From: Desulfurispira natronophila
GTDB taxonomy: Bacteria; Chrysiogenota; Chrysiogenetes; Chrysiogenales; Chrysiogenaceae
Direction: 5' to 3'
Assembly: GCF_014203025.1 (NCBI RefSeq)
Contig: NZ_JACHID010000002.1
Span: 62,001-126,000 of the forward strand
Length of the DNA: 64,000 bases
Shown: positions 25,037 through 32,901 of the stretch, in pieces
How the letters are laid out: each line of letters opens with the position of its first letter
Position numbering within the stretch: the stretch's first letter is position 1
Notes under the pieces: model-generated
Databases searched by the model: none
Told to the model about the DNA's origin: nothing
The model's input: the letters and a program-made list of their open reading frames with translations, nothing else
Position numbers and translations under genes: made by a program

Positions 25037-26641
25037 TTAAACTCCTTTGGGCTCTCGGGCGCGCACCAGCAGCCCCATGGAAAGAACACTGAGAATAGGA
25101 AATACGCTGGCCAGCGCCAGAATGCCGAAGCCCTCCACGACTCCCGGGACGCTGGAGCCAACACCCAGGCCCATGGCAATAACCAGGGGTACCGTAATAG
25201 GGCCAGTGGTTACGCCAGCGGCATCCCAACCAATGTTGGTGATGGTTTCCGTTGAAAGAACCGTTATAACCAGTAATAACCCGTACGCTGGTAGCAGCAG
25301 CCAGCTCAAAGGGAGGTTGAATATAACTTTGGTAATCCCCAAGGCAATGCCACTGCCTACGCCAAAGGCTACCGTTTGGATAAGAAGACGTTTCTTGAAG
25401 GCACCGTTGGTGAGATTTTCCACCTGTTCGCCTAAAGCCGCCAGGGCGGGCTCTGCCAGTGTGGCACCATAGCCGAGAAAAAAGGCAAAGAGTATGGCTA
25501 CGGCGATACCCAGCGATCCGTAAAGAGCACCGTGTGGCTCAACCAGCCAGTCAAGCTCCACCTGAGAAAAGGTGGCGGGGACCAGCGAGCCCACTTGGTC
25601 TCCCAGGGGAACCAGGCCCAGTAGCAAACCCAGGTTGAACAGCGCCATGCCCAATATAGTCAGCACGATACCAAAGACGATCTCTTTGAGGTGGCGGAGG
25701 CGTTCACCAATCAGAAGCCATTGCACGAGAAAGAGAAAAGTGACCAGGGGGACAATGGCCCGCAGGGCTCCCAGGAGAGAGTCCAGCAGAGCGTTACTCT
25801 CTTGGGTAACTAAAGTGGCGGCGCCAGCAGCGGCCACATAATCTCCTTGCCAATAAAGCACTATTCCCAGGATGAGCACTGCGGCAATAGGAAAGAGGGA
25901 CGCCAGGGTGATAATGCCAAATCCACTCATACCCGTATCGCTGCGGGTACAGACGACGCGGGAAACTCCCAGGCCTAGCGCCAGCACCAGGGGAACCGTC
26001 ACTGGTCCGGTGGTAACGGCTCCACAATCCCAGGCCAGCCCGATAATATACTCTACATCCGGCAATAGTGCGGCCACCATGGTGCCCAGGGCCAGAATCC
26101 CTACCAGGGGAATAGCGTAAAACTTGAGGGAAAAACCGTGAATAAAACGGATAATCCCCAGCATGACGGCAACTCCCACTCCGGCTCCCACGCATAAGGC
26201 CAACAGCATGGAGCGCTCTGCCAGCATGTAGTACAGCAGGGGAGCCTGCTGCGGATCCACTCCCATTCCCACACTTTGCAGTGCTCCGATAGCCGGTTCC
26301 GCCAGAGTGCTGCCAATACCCAGTATAAAGGCGAATCCCAGCACCAGCGGGAGGCCCTGTCGCTTGGGAAGTCCAGCCCCGATCGCTTCTCCCAAGGGCA
26401 TAAGTCCTACCCGCAGCCCCTCCATAAACAGCATCAGACCAAGCAACACGCCAATCATGCCGCCACTGATTGTCAGGGCGTCGCTGACTCCCTTTTGCAG
26501 AACGATAAGCTGAAAAAGGAAAAGATAGGCCACAATAGGCAGCACCGCCTGCAGCTGCTGGCGCAGTTTGGACCACAGATAGGGAGCCAGAATGGCTACG
26601 GCCTGGGAAAAGGTGACCCGGTAACGTTGCGTTGAATCCAT
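25037..26641 (-). CDS. DUF1538 integral membrane protein, internally duplicated
   Basis: 534 residues from ATG 26641 (AGGGGG upstream), almost all hydrophobic helices. Two repeats of about 230 residues match each other: GIGSTLAEPAIGALQ and GYGATLAEPALAALG, and AVTTGPVTVPLVLALGLG and GVTTGPITVPLVIAMGLG. The pattern of re-entrant-looking TGP loops and inverted halves suggests a secondary transporter or channel. The family has no established substrate. The coupled PII-like gene downstream implies regulation by cell energy or nitrogen state. The upstream frame to 27016 is non-hydrophobic and has no ribosome site. Confidence 0.85.
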   Translation of the reverse strand: MDSTQRYRVTFSQAVAILAPYLWSKLRQQLQAVLPIVAYLFLFQLIVLQKGVSDALTISGGMIGVLLGLMLFMEGLRVGLMPLGEAIGAGLPKRQGLPLVLGFAFILGIGSTLAEPAIGALQSVGMGVDPQQAPLLYYMLAERSMLLALCVGAGVGVAVMLGIIRFIHGFSLKFYAIPLVGILALGTMVAALLPDVEYIIGLAWDCGAVTTGPVTVPLVLALGLGVSRVVCTRSDTGMSGFGIITLASLFPIAAVLILGIVLYWQGDYVAAAGAATLVTQESNALLDSLLGALRAIVPLVTFLFLVQWLLIGERLRHLKEIVFGIVLTILGMALFNLGLLLGLVPLGDQVGSLVPATFSQVELDWLVEPHGALYGSLGIAVAILFAFFLGYGATLAEPALAALGEQVENLTNGAFKKRLLIQTVAFGVGSGIALGITKVIFNLPLSWLLLPAYGLLLVITVLSTETITNIGWDAAGVTTGPITVPLVIAMGLGVGSSVPGVVEGFGILALASVFPILSVLSMGLLVRAREPKGV

Positions 26642-26804
26642 GGAGCCCCCTTGCGGTAAAAATGCATATTTTGATGCTACTAATGTAGGACTCCCGGTAT
26701 GTGAAGACAAGTACAACGTGAGGTGAAACGACAAAAAGTGAAAAAACTGGGCGCGGCCATTCGCGCTTACGCAGTGAATCCTTTTTATCACCGCGAGTTT
26801 TGAC

Positions 26805-27959
26805 TCAGTCACCTTGACCGTTGCGCCGCAGCTCGGCAATGACCTCCAGGTGGGTCGTCTGAGGATACATATCGTATCCCTGAGCCCCTTCCAGCACAAA
26901 CCCGCTGTTGTCTGTAATATTGCGCAGGTCTCGCGCCAGAGTGGCAGGATTGCAGCTGACATATACAAGTTGTTGTGCCCCGGAGGATAAAATCTGCCGA
27001 ATGATCCCTCGTCCAAGTCCGCTTCGAGGTGGATCCACTACAATCGTGTCACAATCGGACGGGATGGCAGCGTTATCAGCATCGCCGCAATAGAAGTGGG
27101 CTCTGGAGTCCAGTCCGTGGCGACTAATATTGCGGCGGGCCAGTTTTGCCGCTGGCGCCACCACTTCCCACCCCTGCAAAGAAACAGCAACCGTTGCCAG
27201 GGGCAACGAAAAGGTACCACTGCCACAGTAACCCTCCCATATCCGCTGATCCCGGCAAAGCTGCGCCAACTGATGAGCAATGGCTGTGGTGATGTGCGGA
27301 TTGGACTGGGCAAACCCCCCGCTGTCCAGTGTCACTGCACCAAAACCGTAGTTTTCGTCAACCGTGTGAGAAAACGGCAACATCAAACTTCCCGGTTTGC
27401 CCCGAAAGGTCGCAGCCACTTCGCCATTACGGGAAGCCAACAGATGACAGTCGCCATCGGGCAAAGAGTAAGTGGCAATTTTTTCCCGCGCCTGATTCAG
27501 CGACTCTGCCAGCACCAGGCACTCCTTCACATTTACGACCGTGTTGCTGTGACGGGCAAAGAACCCCACCTGGGCCCGCCGCACTTTCAACTGGGCGCGA
27601 TGACGGTAGTGCCAGGGAGTTGAAGCTGTCAGGGAAGGACTTACATCCACGCCTTGCCCCTTTAAAACCTCATGCAGCATCTGCTTCTTGAGGTGGAGTT
27701 GCTCATCATAGTCAAGGTGCATAAGGTCGCAGCCACCACACTCCAGATAATAGGGGCACCGTGGGCTTATACGACGCTCTGAGCTTAACAGTACTTCAAC
27801 CAATCTGGCACGTATATAGCGTCTTTTGCGTTGCAGCACTTCCACCCGCACTCGCTCACCTGGCATGGCGGCAGGAACAAAAACCGCCCGGTCTTCTCCA
27901 TAGCCCATGCCAATACCTGGTGGAGCGTATTTGACAATATCGATATCCAAAATATCCAC
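26805..27959 (-). CDS. 23S rRNA/tRNA uracil-C5 methyltransferase (RlmD/TrmA family)
   Basis: 384 residues from GTG 27959, set by AAAGGGGG 5 bases upstream; a GTG at 27998 would add 13 residues. An N-terminal TRAM-like domain (YAPPGIGMGYGEDRAVFVP) precedes a [4Fe-4S] motif CPYYLECGGC (Cys68, 74, 77). The SAM domain has WEGYCGSGTFSLPLA, IVVDPPRSGLG and the nucleophilic Cys in YVSCNPATLARD. The member may act on U1939 or U747 of 23S rRNA; sequence alone does not decide. Confidence 0.92.
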   Translation of the reverse strand: MDILDIDIVKYAPPGIGMGYGEDRAVFVPAAMPGERVRVEVLQRKRRYIRARLVEVLLSSERRISPRCPYYLECGGCDLMHLDYDEQLHLKKQMLHEVLKGQGVDVSPSLTASTPWHYRHRAQLKVRRAQVGFFARHSNTVVNVKECLVLAESLNQAREKIATYSLPDGDCHLLASRNGEVAATFRGKPGSLMLPFSHTVDENYGFGAVTLDSGGFAQSNPHITTAIAHQLAQLCRDQRIWEGYCGSGTFSLPLATVAVSLQGWEVVAPAAKLARRNISRHGLDSRAHFYCGDADNAAIPSDCDTIVVDPPRSGLGRGIIRQILSSGAQQLVYVSCNPATLARDLRNITDNSGFVLEGAQGYDMYPQTTHLEVIAELRRNGQGD

Positions 27960-28216
27960 CAAAACCCCCTTTAGATAAGACAAATGGTAACGGTTCACGG
28001 TAACATGGCCCCCTTGCCAGCCAAGCGCCTAATGAATTGCTACATCGCACCGACAATAATTACCGCCATTATTGACAAAGGTCAAAGGAGTTTCCTCTGC
28101 CCTTTGCTAGAGTAATTTCCATGCAATCATACATCGTTGCCCAGTATCTGCACGAGGGGCAGGCCATCTCGCCACTAAAGTGCCACTACGAAACCCTGAA
28201 CCGCAAGGAGTCTCTT

Positions 28217-28552
28217 ATGAGCATTAAAAACATTCCCCATACCCAGATTTTCGAGTTTGCTCAACTGGTAGAGTACAGTGCAGGAAAAGTGGTCAGCCTG
28301 ACCCTGACCCAGACACCTCACGTAGGACTTACCCTGTTTTCCTTTGACGCTGGCGAAGGAATCAGTACTCACTCCGCACCCGGCGACGCCATGGTACACA
28401 TCCTCGACGGCCAGGCAGAAGTGACCATTGGCGACAAAACCCTCACCCTCAAAAACGGCGAAGCTGTAGTGATGCCCGCTGACATTCCCCATGGCCTCAA
28501 GGCCAAAGAACGTTTCAAGATGCTGCTGACTTTTATCAATACGGCCAAGTAG
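28217..28552 (+). CDS. Cupin domain protein
   Basis: A 111-residue single beta-barrel. The first cupin motif region is GEGISTHSAPGDAMVHILDGQAEV and the second PADIPHGLKA. ATG 28217 is 6 bases after AAGGAG. The motif 1 second His is replaced in HSAPGD, while His of PHGL remains, so metal binding may be atypical. Function is unknown; such small cupins often handle detoxification or sugar ligands. Confidence 0.85.
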   Translation: MSIKNIPHTQIFEFAQLVEYSAGKVVSLTLTQTPHVGLTLFSFDAGEGISTHSAPGDAMVHILDGQAEVTIGDKTLTLKNGEAVVMPADIPHGLKAKERFKMLLTFINTAK

Positions 28553-28934
28553 CAATCAACAACCCCCGGTGGGTGATTCAATAAATTGAAGGCAACCATT
28601 CTGGATAACATAAGGGCCTTTGGGGTGAGCATCAGACCATCTGGTCATGGATGAAAGCATAAATCTGATAAGAGGTGCTTCCCAACAACGTTCATCCGGT
28701 TCGTCGGTTCGCCTGTTCTAGAGACCCGGCTGAGCTTCATCCCTGCAGATGTGCCGTGCCAGCCAAGATGCGCAGACTGGAACAAGAGGGCTCCTGTGAC
28801 AAAAACTGAAAGAAACAGGCTCGCAGCCAGCACTTGCCAGGCGATGCATTTTGAGGCATATTCAAATATGCAAAGCAAAATCAAAATGCAATGGAGGCAG
28901 CCAGCTGTCACCACTAACAACAAGGAGCCCAACC
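28553..28934 (+). other. 382-base gap with a structured leader before the beta-barrel gene
   Basis: No gene is evident. Near the right end, TGCATTTTGA (28845-28854) pairs with TCAAAATGCA (28881-28890), enclosing a second stem GCATATT/AATATGC (28856-28862/28865-28871). This nested hairpin ends 32 bases before the ribosome site of the next gene. I do not recognise a known riboswitch class. Confidence 0.5.
28845..28890 (+). promoter_or_regulatory. Nested inverted repeat in 5' leader
   Basis: An outer 10-base perfect stem and an inner 7-base perfect stem within 46 bases. It could be an RNA structure controlling the downstream envelope gene or an operator for a dimeric repressor. Confidence 0.5.
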
Positions 28935-29699
28935 ATGAAACGTCTGCTTGCTTGCCTGTTTATTGTCTTTTTACCCGCAGCTGCCCTGGCCAATGACATC
29001 AGTGTCGGTGACTTTATCAAAGATTCCAAAGAAGAATCACAACGCCTCTTTCGCGCCATGTCAGAAGATATGGGGGGTGCTTTGGCCTATCGCTCTGTGG
29101 CCCCAGCCGATAGCCTGGTGGGACGGATTATTCCCTTTGGTTTTGAAGTCGGCGCCGACGTAAGCGTCTCCAGCCTGAACAATACCGGCGACTGGGGAAG
29201 CATTGGTGAGAACGATATCTCCAGCACATTCCCCATGGCTCGCATCACGGCTCAGGTGGGATTGCCCGTTATTCCCTTGGATTTTGGCATTGCCTATACC
29301 AGCATCCCCAGCTCCGACATTGAACTGGTGGGCTACGAGGCCCGCTACAATATCCTGGGCCTTGACGGAGGGGCTCTCATGCCGGCACTGGCGGTACGCC
29401 TGAGCCATACTACCCTCAGCGGCGTAGACAACCTATCCTTCGACACCACCGGCGCTGAAGTTGCCGCCTCGTGGAACTTTGCCATCCTTACTCCCTACGC
29501 CAGCATGGGGGTTGTCAAGGTCAACAGTGACCCTGATATTGAAAAAGACGGCACTAGCCTTGACAGGGAGTCTTTCAGCCTTAACCGCTTGACCGTAGGT
29601 ACACGCATTGCCCTTTTACCCCTGATTGGCCTGACCCTGGAGCTGGACAGCACCGGTGATGTACAAACCTACACTGCCAAGCTGGCAGCGCGCTTCTGA
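28935..29699 (+). CDS. Secreted, probable outer-membrane beta-barrel protein
   Basis: 254 residues. Signal peptide MKRLLACLFIVFLPAAALA is cleaved before NDISVG. The rest is made of alternating strands with paired aromatics, and the last residue is Phe (KLAARF), the usual C-terminal signal of outer-membrane barrels. The pattern GFEVGADVSVSSLNN and PLDFGIAYTSIP resembles the DUF6588-type group, but I cannot confirm that. ATG 28935 follows AAGGAG. Function unknown. Confidence 0.75.
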   Translation: MKRLLACLFIVFLPAAALANDISVGDFIKDSKEESQRLFRAMSEDMGGALAYRSVAPADSLVGRIIPFGFEVGADVSVSSLNNTGDWGSIGENDISSTFPMARITAQVGLPVIPLDFGIAYTSIPSSDIELVGYEARYNILGLDGGALMPALAVRLSHTTLSGVDNLSFDTTGAEVAASWNFAILTPYASMGVVKVNSDPDIEKDGTSLDRESFSLNRLTVGTRIALLPLIGLTLELDSTGDVQTYTAKLAARF

Positions 29700-29857
29700 C
29701 AGGCTGCTGAAAACCACTGGGGCCACTCACTGTGCTGCGGCAAGGCCGCCGATCAAACACTGTTACTTTTACCTTTGCTTTTGTCAGCCATTCTGGGCTA
29801 GAGTTAAGATGTTCTTTTACAAAGAGAGCTCTAGGTGAGGCGAAAAGGAGCAGTGAT

Positions 29858-31279
29858 ATGGCGGCCTACTTCCCCGACAGCTACCGCGGATCATTTTACG
29901 AAACGCTGTTTGCCAGCTTCCATCCGCGGGAACAGGTACTTATCGGCCGGGAGTTCCTGGGAGTGAGCCTGCGCCGCCCGCTGCGACCGCGCACCTTTGA
30001 GATGTACCTGGCCCAACACAACCGCGTGCTGACACTGCCGCGCTTCATGTGGCGCTACGACAAGCAGGTCATATACAACTACCTGAAGCTGGTGCTGCGC
30101 CACTACGTTTTTGGCGCCACCGTGCTCCTCACCAAAATTCACCTTGGACAGCAACTGCAAGCCCCATCACCAGGCTGTGTGCACGATGCCCACGCCATGA
30201 CCGCCTCCCTGATCAATCTCAACCAGCACCAGGAGCTCTTGGACAGCAAGCTTGATGTGCTGCTGGCTCATCTGCTTAAGGAGCGGGTGCGCCACTACTA
30301 TATTCTCTGCATTGTTGGGTTTGCCATTGCTCGCGAACTGTTTAGTCGCAGTGCTATGGAGAAAACCCTCGCCGCTATGGCAAACTCCTCTCTGCCCGGT
30401 TCAATCCCCATGGGAGTCGAGCTGGAGTTCAGCAACCTGGGTCACGAGGCTCCCATTGATACCACCTGGGCCAATCCCTCCCAGTGGGGGCGCTGGAGGC
30501 GAGACCCTGCTTTTCACAATATGCGCCTCTATCACTGTTTTCACCTGGATCACGTCAGCTGGCGCCTGGGGGGCTACCTGGATCACCACGTGGGTTGGCG
30601 CAAGTACAAGCCGGTCCCCTTTTGCCGGGTAGGCGGTTTCATGGAGTGCTGTCTGGTGCGCACCAACTATCAGCGCAGCAGCAGTCTGCCCTACACCACG
30701 GACACGGGCTTGCTGAGCCAGACAGTCGAGGCTCTGATTGATTATTTTCCTGACGTAGCGCCTTTCAGTATGCATCTCAATCTGGAGCAAACCAGCTCGG
30801 GCCTGAAAAATGAGCCCATGGTGGATGACTACATTTGCCTGTTCATCCTGGGAGGAGACTTCGGCCCGGACGAGCAGGGCAAGCTTATGGAGCGACGCCT
30901 GGGACGCGATGAAATCAGGGGGCTGGCCCACCGGAATAAACACTACAGCTCCCAGGATCGGCAGTGGCATACCGTGGTGGAGTTTGGCATAGTGCGCCTT
31001 TGGCGCCGCCATGAGCGACCCGTAGATATGCAGACTATTATCCTGACCCTCAAGGGCTTTTTGGGGGGCTATCGCATTCGGCAAGAAAATATCAATACCA
31101 TGGGTGCCCTGCTGCGCTGGGCTGGCACCCCCTGCGCCCTGGACATCTCAGCTCTGCAACGCTTTTGCCGCAATGTCGCTGGCGGTCTGCTGGAGTTGGG
31201 CGAAACTGTTGACACCCAGGAGTTTGAGCATCGCCTGCTGCGAACCTTGCAGCAGCGGCAACAGGAGCTCTTTGGGTAG
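29858..31279 (+). CDS. Unrecognised protein with amidoligase-like motifs
   Basis: 473 residues from ATG 29858, which has AAAGGAG upstream. No signal peptide or membrane segment is clear, and I know no named family for it. Three spaced motifs recall the glutamine-synthetase-like amidoligases: GVELEF (186-191), GGFMEC (259-264) and MHLN (305-308), in the order acidic strand, Glu strand, His strand. The N-terminal 180 residues form a separate helical-looking region with many His/Arg/Tyr. Four Trp and a Cys pair follow the first motif. It stands alone between a barrel gene and repeats, so it may make or modify a peptide or small amide. Inference only. Confidence 0.6.
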   Translation: MAAYFPDSYRGSFYETLFASFHPREQVLIGREFLGVSLRRPLRPRTFEMYLAQHNRVLTLPRFMWRYDKQVIYNYLKLVLRHYVFGATVLLTKIHLGQQLQAPSPGCVHDAHAMTASLINLNQHQELLDSKLDVLLAHLLKERVRHYYILCIVGFAIARELFSRSAMEKTLAAMANSSLPGSIPMGVELEFSNLGHEAPIDTTWANPSQWGRWRRDPAFHNMRLYHCFHLDHVSWRLGGYLDHHVGWRKYKPVPFCRVGGFMECCLVRTNYQRSSSLPYTTDTGLLSQTVEALIDYFPDVAPFSMHLNLEQTSSGLKNEPMVDDYICLFILGGDFGPDEQGKLMERRLGRDEIRGLAHRNKHYSSQDRQWHTVVEFGIVRLWRRHERPVDMQTIILTLKGFLGGYRIRQENINTMGALLRWAGTPCALDISALQRFCRNVAGGLLELGETVDTQEFEHRLLRTLQQRQQELFG

Positions 31280-31309
31280 CTGAGCCTCAACAGGTTAAGG
31301 AGAAAGTTG

Positions 31310-31346
31310 GCAGGGATGGAGGGGATGAAAGGGATAAAGGCAAATG
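31310..31346 (+). repeat. AGGGATGAA-type repeat
   Basis: This 37-base stretch of purine-rich GGGATGA units is nearly identical to the reverse complement of 50466-50499. Related shorter stems are at 5.9 kb and 57.1 kb. Confidence 0.7.
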
Positions 31347-31371
31347 CGTTAAGTCTTCAATTATTCCTCTT

Positions 31372-31396
31372 GGTGGATGCGCTTCGCTTATCCACC
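31372..31396. repeat. GGTGGAT hairpin repeat
   Basis: GGTGGAT (31372-31378) and ATCCACC (31390-31396) flank GCGCTTCGCTT. A degenerate relative with GGCGGATGTGCTGCGC is near 46635-46665. Confidence 0.55.
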
Positions 31397-31644
31397 CTAC
31401 GCAGCTAAAAGACCAATACCCCTCGCAGAGCCGCGGAGAACGCAGAGAAGGTGGGCAGTCTCATCAATTCCCCTTGTCTTATCTCTGCGCTCCCTGCGCC
31501 TCAAGTGAGCGCAGCGAACGGGCGAGAGACATTGTCTTTCCTCTTGATTACCTTCCCTTGAGTGCCCTGGGCCTTTGCGTGTGAGTTTCCTTTGGTGCCA
31601 CAAAGTTAGATCTAGCTCATATAAATCTTGCTGTAAAATTTACC

Positions 31645-31673
31645 TTGACATGCTTACCGGCATTGCATAAGTT
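31645..31673 (+). promoter_or_regulatory. Putative promoter of the iron importer
   Basis: Perfect TTGACA (31645-31650), a 17-base spacer and TAAGTT (31668-31673), 34 bases before the GTG start. The -10 is weak. I see no clear Fur box. Confidence 0.5.
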
Positions 31674-31706
31674 AGCCACAAATAACAACCCTTCAGGAGG
31701 CTTTTT

Positions 31707-32717
31707 GTGCGCCCACTACTCCTCTCTCTGCTGTCAATTTTTCTCATGGCATCGGTTGCCATGGCCCAGGTGGTCAATGTCTACTCCTATCGTCAAACCC
31801 ATCTCATCGAACCCCTTTTGCAGGAATTCCGGGAGGAAACGGGAATTAACTACCGCCTCCTCACTGGTGCAGCCGGTGGTCTACTGGAGCGTCTTATTCG
31901 CGAAGGCGCCAACAGCCCGGCTGATGTTCTGGTTACTGTTGATGCGGGCAATCTGGTGGCCGCCAAGCAGGCGGGGGTGCTTCAGCCCGTGCAGTCTGAG
32001 GCTCTGGTGCAGAGCATACCAGCTCACTACCGTGACGAAGAGGGCTACTGGTATGGACTCTCAGCCCGCTCACGAGTGATTTACTACTCCCCTGATCGCA
32101 TCGACCCTGCCAAAATCCCCACCTACGAATCCCTGGCCGACCCGGACCTGGGTAAGCGCATCTGTGTGCGTAGCTCTTCAAACATCTATAACCAGTCCCT
32201 GGTGGCTTCCATGATCGCCCACCACGGTGCAGAGAAGACTGAGGAGTGGGTGCGCGGCCTGGTGAACAACTTCGCTCGCCAGCCCCAGGATAACGATACT
32301 GCCCAAATACGGTCCGTCGCTGCCGGGCAGTGCGATATTGGCATAGCCAACACGTACTACTTTGGCCGCCTCATGGCCTCCGATTCGCGGCAGGATCAAC
32401 AGGTAGTTGAAAAAGTGGAACTTCTCTGGCCCAACCAGGATGATCGCGGCGCCCACATGAACCTGAGCGGAGCTGGTGTGACCAAGAGCTCCCGCAATGT
32501 AGACGCAGCTGTCAAGCTGATTGAGTTTCTTGCCAGTGACCGGGCCCAAAGCGTCTACGCAGAGTATAACAATGAGTATCCCGTAAACCCGGAAGTGCCG
32601 GTTTCCGGGCCCATTAAATCCTTTGGCGACTTCAAGGCCGATACCCTGCAGCTCTCTGATCTGGAAAGATATCAGGCCGAAGCCGTACGCATAATGGATC
32701 GGGCTGGTTGGCGCTGA
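31707..32717 (+). CDS. Fe(III) ABC transporter substrate-binding protein (FutA/FbpA type)
   Basis: 336 residues. Signal peptide MRPLLLSLLSIFLMASVAMA directs it to the periplasm. NVYSYRQTHL near the N-terminus and ANTYYFGRL carry the tyrosines that bind Fe(III) in FutA/FbpA proteins, and SGAGVTKSSRNVDAAVKLIEFL is the family C-terminal block. The start is GTG 31707 after AGGAGG. It forms an importer with the permease and ATPase genes downstream. Confidence 0.93.
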   Translation: MRPLLLSLLSIFLMASVAMAQVVNVYSYRQTHLIEPLLQEFREETGINYRLLTGAAGGLLERLIREGANSPADVLVTVDAGNLVAAKQAGVLQPVQSEALVQSIPAHYRDEEGYWYGLSARSRVIYYSPDRIDPAKIPTYESLADPDLGKRICVRSSSNIYNQSLVASMIAHHGAEKTEEWVRGLVNNFARQPQDNDTAQIRSVAAGQCDIGIANTYYFGRLMASDSRQDQQVVEKVELLWPNQDDRGAHMNLSGAGVTKSSRNVDAAVKLIEFLASDRAQSVYAEYNNEYPVNPEVPVSGPIKSFGDFKADTLQLSDLERYQAEAVRIMDRAGWR

Positions 32718-32901
32718 TTTGTAAGACATTGAAAACTTGATTTTGCTCACATATCATATATAATCGCTACGCCTTTCCGCTGGAGGTCTCTTTGGGGCTT
32801 TCCAGCGGATTGCTTTTTACAGACTCTATCAGCGAGAGATGCTGGTGCAAATGCCCATGCAGCGTGAATAGTTACAAAAAATTTACCTATGGCAGTGTAA
32901 C

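Larger units (their letters stand above)
31280..31706. other. 427-base gap filled with three repeat types
   Basis: From left to right: an AGGGATGGAGGGGATGAAA repeat (31310-31346), a GGTGGAT...ATCCACC hairpin (31372-31396), and two halves of a CGCAGAG-type repeat (about 31430-31530). Past 31600 is the promoter of the iron importer. No coding frame is convincing. Confidence 0.6.

Noticed and set aside
28553-28844. Known riboswitch (cobalamin, c-di-GMP, moco) in the leader
   Set aside because: I compared by eye with the core motifs of these classes and found no match.
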